Below, piece after piece: positions 40,882-44,323 of a stretch of DNA of 44,323 nt (its first letter is position 1; each line of letters begins with the position of its first letter). A program made the translations under genes and the position numbers. The notes under the pieces were generated by a model, which was not told the origin of the DNA, did not search any database, and saw only the letters and a list, made by a program, of their open reading frames with translations. The stretch is from Thermoplasmata archaeon (GTDB taxonomy: Archaea > Thermoplasmatota > Thermoplasmata > Lutacidiplasmatales > UBA184), in contig DAHUZP010000036.1 of the NCBI GenBank assembly GCA_027306505.1, positions 1 to 44,323 on the forward strand, given 5' to 3'.

Positions 40882-41751
40882 GTGAAGGTCCGCGGCAGGA
40901 AGGTCTCTGGGGGGACGGCGACGGGGCTGGTCGCCCTGAGCAGCACCTCGCTCTCGTTCCTGGGGGAGATCGACCCCGCGACCGGTAGGGTGGACAACCC
41001 CGCGAGCGAGCTCAATGGCCGTGCGGTCACGGACCGTGTACTGGTCTTCCCGCAGGCCCGTGGAAGCACGGTCGGCCCCTACGTCATCTACGGGGCCCGC
41101 AAGCGCGGGGTCGGTCCTGTCGCGATGGTGGTCCATGAGGCCGATGCCATCGTGGCCTCGGCGGCGGTCATCGCCCGGATCCCCTGCGTGGATGGGGTGG
41201 ACATGGACCTCTTCCGTGATGGCGAGTCCGTCGTCGTCCTTGGGGACGAGGGGACCATTGAGTTCCCTCAGATGAAGGAAGCAAAGGTCGTGACGGCGAT
41301 GCTCCAGGACGAGCAAGGACGGGTCCTGCTGCTCAAGCGCTCGGACACGGTCGGGACCTTCCAGGGCCTGTGGGGCGGGGTCAGTGGATACCTGGAGGCC
41401 CCGACCGCGCTCGAGCAAGCCTATCTCGAAGTGGAGGAGGAGACGGGCCTTCCCCGCGAGAGCCTCACGATGGCCTGGGAGGGCCGTCCCATCTACACCC
41501 GTCATGAGTCGACCATCTTCCAGGTCCACCCGATCTACCTTCACGCTAGCCGAACGGACGTCCGTCTCAATTCCGAGAACTCCGACTTCTCCTGGGTCCC
41601 GCCGTCGGAGATCGAGGGACGTCCCACCGTGCCGAAGCTGCGGGAGGTCTGGAAGCACCTCCAAGAACGCCCGTCACCGACGGAGCCTTCTGCCACTCGT
41701 TCCGAGGTCGGAGCGGCAGGGACCCCGTCGAGTCCTCCGTCGCCTTCATAG
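40882..41751 (+). CDS. Fusion of AcnX/phosphomevalonate dehydratase small-subunit domain (DUF126) and Nudix domain
   Basis: 289 residues. Residues 1-125 fit the small, swivelling DUF126 subunit of aconitase X or of phosphomevalonate dehydratase: GGTATGLVALSS, LSFLGEIDPATGRV, LVFPQARGSTVGPYVIYG and ADAIVASAAVIARIPCVDG, with Ser62 in the RGST motif. Residues 133-275 are Nudix-like: VVTAMLQDEQGRVLLLKR, GLWGGVSGYLE and LEVEEETGL, the box being changed in its first half. The small subunit normally works with a separate large subunit, which is not in this window. The combination suggests isoprenoid metabolism, by family knowledge only. The GTG follows gagggacgagc; the gene is behind the MFS gene. 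Confidence 0.82.
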   Translation: MKVRGRKVSGGTATGLVALSSTSLSFLGEIDPATGRVDNPASELNGRAVTDRVLVFPQARGSTVGPYVIYGARKRGVGPVAMVVHEADAIVASAAVIARIPCVDGVDMDLFRDGESVVVLGDEGTIEFPQMKEAKVVTAMLQDEQGRVLLLKRSDTVGTFQGLWGGVSGYLEAPTALEQAYLEVEEETGLPRESLTMAWEGRPIYTRHESTIFQVHPIYLHASRTDVRLNSENSDFSWVPPSEIEGRPTVPKLREVWKHLQERPSPTEPSATRSEVGAAGTPSSPPSPS

Positions 41752-41775
41752 TGAGGAGCCCTTCGGACCTGCCAG

Positions 41776-41847
41776 GGGCGCGTAGATCAGCGGAAGATCG
41801 CCTGATTTGCAATCAGGAAGTCTCGGGTTCAAATCCCGACGCGTCCA
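41776..41847 (+). tRNA. tRNA-Ala (anticodon UGC)
   Basis: Cloverleaf: acceptor GGGCGCG with CGCGTCC including the G3:U70 pair that marks tRNA-Ala, D arm GATC AGCGGAA GATC, anticodon arm CCTGA TTTGCAA TCAGG (UGC), T arm TCGGG TTCAAAT CCCGA, discriminator A73. No CCA is encoded. An integrase gene begins 51 bases downstream, so its 3' half is a likely attachment site. Confidence 0.95.
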
Positions 41848-41870
41848 TCCCCCATGGAGGCCAAATCCCT

Positions 41871-41877
41871 CAAATAG
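41871..41877 (+). promoter_or_regulatory. TATA-like box for the integrase gene
   Basis: caaatag, 22-28 bases before the GTG at 41899. Confidence 0.5.
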
Positions 41878-41898
41878 ACCGCCGTCATTAGGGAATCC

Positions 41899-43212
41899 GT
41901 GCCCCGAATCCGAACCGGGCCCTTCGCCAGAGACGCCCTCCTAGCGGATGCTGGGATCCGTCGCTGGTACAACAACCTCCAACGAGGTTCCCTCTCCACG
42001 GCGGACGTGTACCTCCGGCGGCTCGCGGTCCTCTGCGAGAAGATGGGGAAGACGCCGCAAGACCTCGCGCGGCTACCGAAGGAATCGGTCGACGACTTCG
42101 TGATGGACTTCGTCACAGAAGAGGAGAAGGCGAGCGCGGCGGGGAGCTACGTGAAGCACTCCGTGGTGGTCCTCCGCTCCTGGCTCGCCCACAACGGGCT
42201 GCAGATCACCAAGCGAGTGAAGATCCGGGGCGCGAACCGGACCCCGCGCATCGAGAACGAGCGGGTCCCGGCGCAAGAGGAGCTCCACCGCCTCTTCATG
42301 CACTGCACCCCGCAGAGCCGTGTGGCGGCCGTACTGATGGCCCACGCCGGGGTCCGGCCCGAGGTGATCGGGAACTACCGGGGTGACGACGGCCTGCGCC
42401 TCAAGGACCTACCCGACCTGGTGGTCGACCTCCAGACGAAGTCCGTCTCGTTCCGGCAGACGCCTGCACGGGTCGTCGTTCGACCCGAGCTCTCCAAGGC
42501 GGGTCACACGTACTTCACGTTCCTGACGGAGGAAGGATGTGAGTACGTTGGGCGGTATCTCCGTGAGCGCCTTCAGGAGGGCGAGGCTCTCGCTCCCGAC
42601 TCGGATCTGGTCACCCCCACCAAGAAGGTCCTGAGGGGGAAGGCCCGGGGCAAGCGGTTCATCCGCGCAAACAACATCGGGGACATCATCCGGACCGCCA
42701 TCCGCTCGGCCGAACTCTCCTTCCGGCCCTACGCTCTCCGAGCGTACTTCGACACTCAGCTCCTGGTGGCGGAAAGCAAGGGCAAGCTCGCACACGACTA
42801 CCGGGTCTTCTGGATGGGACACAAGGGCTCGATGGAGGCCCGGTACACGACCAACAAGGGCCGACTCACCTCCGAGATGCACCAGGACATGCGTGAGGCC
42901 TACGAACGCTGCTCTCCTTTCATCTCGACGGTCCCCACCAAGTCGGAAGAGGAACTGCATCGCGAGATCGCGACCGTCATGCTCACGACTCTGGGGTACA
43001 GCCGCGAGGAGCTGGAGGAGATGCGGGTCGACCTCCTGGACACGGCCACGTTCCAGGAGCTCCTGGAGCGGAAACGCGCACTTCTCGAGCCCGTAGTGAA
43101 GCGAGTTCAGGTCCGGGTGGGGGCGAAGGAACTCCCGGAGTACCTTGCGAAAGGATGGACCGTCGTGACCGCCGTGGGCCAGGACCAGGTCGTCCTGAGT
43201 CCCCCGGCGTAG
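41899..43212 (+). CDS. Tyrosine recombinase (integrase)
   Basis: 437 residues. A SAM-like N-terminal DNA-binding part (about 20-105) precedes the catalytic domain with Arg153 (HAGVRPEVI), a YALR motif (Tyr278, Arg281, where His is usual), Gly307-His308 (WMGHKG) and the catalytic Tyr316 (MEARYTTN). About 100 extra residues follow, with a helical part and a final strand-rich piece (RVQVRVGAKELPEYLAKG). It would integrate and excise DNA at the flanking tRNA-Ala. The GTG at 41899 is about 25 bases after a TATA-like word. The protein looks complete. Confidence 0.9.
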   Translation: MPRIRTGPFARDALLADAGIRRWYNNLQRGSLSTADVYLRRLAVLCEKMGKTPQDLARLPKESVDDFVMDFVTEEEKASAAGSYVKHSVVVLRSWLAHNGLQITKRVKIRGANRTPRIENERVPAQEELHRLFMHCTPQSRVAAVLMAHAGVRPEVIGNYRGDDGLRLKDLPDLVVDLQTKSVSFRQTPARVVVRPELSKAGHTYFTFLTEEGCEYVGRYLRERLQEGEALAPDSDLVTPTKKVLRGKARGKRFIRANNIGDIIRTAIRSAELSFRPYALRAYFDTQLLVAESKGKLAHDYRVFWMGHKGSMEARYTTNKGRLTSEMHQDMREAYERCSPFISTVPTKSEEELHREIATVMLTTLGYSREELEEMRVDLLDTATFQELLERKRALLEPVVKRVQVRVGAKELPEYLAKGWTVVTAVGQDQVVLSPPA

Positions 43213-43432
43213 TCCCCTGGGAGGAGAAGATGTTGTGGTACACGACCTCCACGCCGATGGAACCCCTCCTGGCGGGGCAAACTCGCACACGTTGTGTCTT
43301 ACAGCGGTCCCACTATCGGCAGGAGAGGGGTCGAAACGAGCCGGTTGTCATAGCGACTTGTGTGAACGGATCATCAGCGGCAGGGGTCAGGGCCGTTGCG
43401 CTCCAATCGCGACCGTTCTCGGGAGCTGTCGA

Positions 43433-43804
43433 ATGACCCGGAACCGGCCGCTGTCCGTGCGCTTGGACTCGAAGGAGTTCGAGGCTTTGAACCGCGAGGC
43501 TCGGGCGCTGCGTCTCACGGATAGCGCCTACGTGCGGCTGCTGCTCGAGCGCGGCCGGGACCGGATGTTCTTGCAGCACATGGCAGGCGAGCTGAAGGGA
43601 CTCCAGTCGCCCGACGCCCATGAGGCGGCTTTCCTCCAGTTGAGCGCGGTGGCAGAGACACGGGCGCTGGTACGGGCCGTCGCGTTGCGCACCGTGGGCG
43701 CCGAGGGGGTCCGCAAGGAGCAAGAGGCGCTCGTCCCCGGGCTCGAGAGGTGGCGGGCAAGGCTCCGCGGTCCCGACCTGGCCGCGCAGGGAGGGCAGGC
43801 ATGA
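43433..43804 (+). CDS. RHH-type DNA-binding or MobC-like protein
   Basis: 123 residues. The N-terminal RPLSVRLDSKEFEALNREAR and LTDSAYVRLLLERG match the ribbon-helix-helix pattern of a strand followed by two helices, as in MobC-type relaxosome proteins and plasmid regulators. The rest is helical and charged. No relaxase has been seen beside it. The ATG at 43433 is preferred over upstream in-frame GTGs because the 220 bases before it are poorly coding. Its stop codon overlaps the start of the next gene in the tetranucleotide ATGA (43801-43804), so the two are translationally coupled. Confidence 0.72.
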   Translation: MTRNRPLSVRLDSKEFEALNREARALRLTDSAYVRLLLERGRDRMFLQHMAGELKGLQSPDAHEAAFLQLSAVAETRALVRAVALRTVGAEGVRKEQEALVPGLERWRARLRGPDLAAQGGQA

Positions 43805-44323
43805 ACGGGCGGCAGATCGTCCATCTCCTCGCCACGCTCGCGGTCTGGCCCCTAGTAATCGGGGCCTACGCCATCCTGTTGGCCGCGACCATCACCCCTC
43901 CCGGGTTCCTCCTCGACCCCATGCTCCTGGCTTTCGTTCTGGGACCCGCGGGCCTTCTCATTCTGCCCGCAGCGTTTCTCTGGTACAAGGGAAAGGACGA
44001 CCGGCACCCCTACCTCTGGCGCTACGCCGGCATGGGTGCGTTAATCGTCGGTGCCTGGGGGGGAGCGTACGAGGAGTACGCTACCTTCCCCCTCTACGTG
44101 CCGCTCCTCATCGAGGGGGTTTGTGCCCTGGGCACCTTCGGCGTCTGGTACGCGTTCGAGAGGGGGTGGGTGCTCGGAGAATACCGGGGTACCCCCACGG
44201 ACCCCGCGGGCCTCCACCGCGGTACCCAGGTCCTAGACGCCCGCTCTCCCCCCGCCATGCTTTGGGGCGAGAACCGTCGGACCGGGGAAGGCCGTCCGGT
44301 CGAGATCGGGGGTGCGCGCATCC
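43801..44323 (+). CDS. Membrane protein, 3' truncated by the window; possible conjugation coupling ATPase N terminus
   Basis: 174 residues before the window ends. About four hydrophobic helices (IVHLLATLAVWPLVIGAYAI, LLAFVLGPAGLLILPAAFLW, YAGMGALIVGAWGGA and LYVPLLIEGVCALGTFGVWY) are followed by a soluble part ending in MLWGENRRTGEGRPVEIGGA. That membrane-plus-soluble layout is seen in VirD4/TraG-like coupling ATPases, which would have a Walker A shortly after; the Walker motif itself lies outside the window. The gene overlaps the preceding RHH-type gene by four bases. The ATPase call is only a guess from context. Confidence 0.5.
   Translation, partial: MNGRQIVHLLATLAVWPLVIGAYAILLAATITPPGFLLDPMLLAFVLGPAGLLILPAAFLWYKGKDDRHPYLWRYAGMGALIVGAWGGAYEEYATFPLYVPLLIEGVCALGTFGVWYAFERGWVLGEYRGTPTDPAGLHRGTQVLDARSPPAMLWGENRRTGEGRPVEIGGARI

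Larger units (their letters stand above)
41776..44323. mobile_element. Left end of a tRNA-Ala-associated integrated element (extends beyond window)
   Basis: The block holds tRNA-Ala, a tyrosine recombinase gene, an RHH/MobC-like gene and the start of a possible coupling-ATPase-like membrane protein, all on one strand. The tRNA is intact, as expected when an element integrates into its 3' end and restores it. No second copy of the tRNA 3' end is found before the right edge of the window, so the far attachment site must lie outside. Confidence 0.65.

Noticed and set aside
43213..43432. Small gene between the integrase and the RHH-type gene
   Set aside because: The in-frame extension has no recognisable motif and a Cys-rich composition with no start signal; it is better read as non-coding or regulatory sequence.

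Overview
The window is high-GC archaeal chromosome, most likely from a Thermoplasmatota lineage (inference). Seen directly: a replication factor C large subunit with a C-terminal PIP-like motif, ABCE1/Rli1, an MptA-type GTP cyclohydrolase, V4R and DUF835 domains, PKD-rich surface proteins, tRNA genes without encoded CCA, and TATA-like boxes about 25 nt before many start codons, which implies leaderless transcripts. Genes are tightly packed and no gene-free stretch exceeds 300 bases.

Layout. 1-2549: the 3' part of a TPR regulator, a small His/Cys-rich protein and an aldo/keto reductase. 2581-5649: a 10-bp tandem repeat and a large surface protein (propeller-like plus PKD domains). 5859-9030: a GOLD-like beta-sandwich protein, a CBS protein, cyclophilin, a small helical protein, a peroxiredoxin with a relocated second cysteine, and a Nudix protein. 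9267-12132: a Ras/Rab-like GTPase directly behind a V4R (Bet3/TRAPP-like) plus DUF835 protein, and a TauE/SafE permease. 12264-17853: two large exported proteins; one is a Kelch protein whose cytosolic tail looks like a longin/roadblock domain, the other carries a Gly-rich and Cys-rich insert. 18057-25238: a PH-like membrane protein, an ArsB/SLC13 permease (probable CTG start), the mptA-ABCE1 pair, a MIP18 protein and RfcL. 25290-31330: tRNA-Thr, a urocanase lacking the usual active-site Cys, a zinc-ribbon regulator, two Nudix hydrolases, an acyl-CoA ligase and a PIN protein.

31379-37183 is the most unusual block: a GAP1-like protein, a GTPase resembling the double-GTPase (DO-GTPase) families, a divergent paralogue with damaged nucleotide-binding motifs, and a multi-pass PKD membrane protein whose stop codon overlaps that of the paralogue. 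I read it as a candidate GTPase-centred system, possibly conflict- or membrane-related. With the Ras-like GTPase/V4R pair and the longin-like receptor tail, the window is rich in small-GTPase signalling parts.

37366-41751: an alpha/beta hydrolase, an LLM flavin oxidoreductase, an MFS transporter and a fusion of the AcnX/phosphomevalonate dehydratase small subunit with Nudix. 41776-end: tRNA-Ala followed by a tyrosine recombinase, an RHH/MobC-like protein and the start of a membrane protein that may be a conjugation ATPase. This looks like the left end of an integrated element that continues beyond the window.
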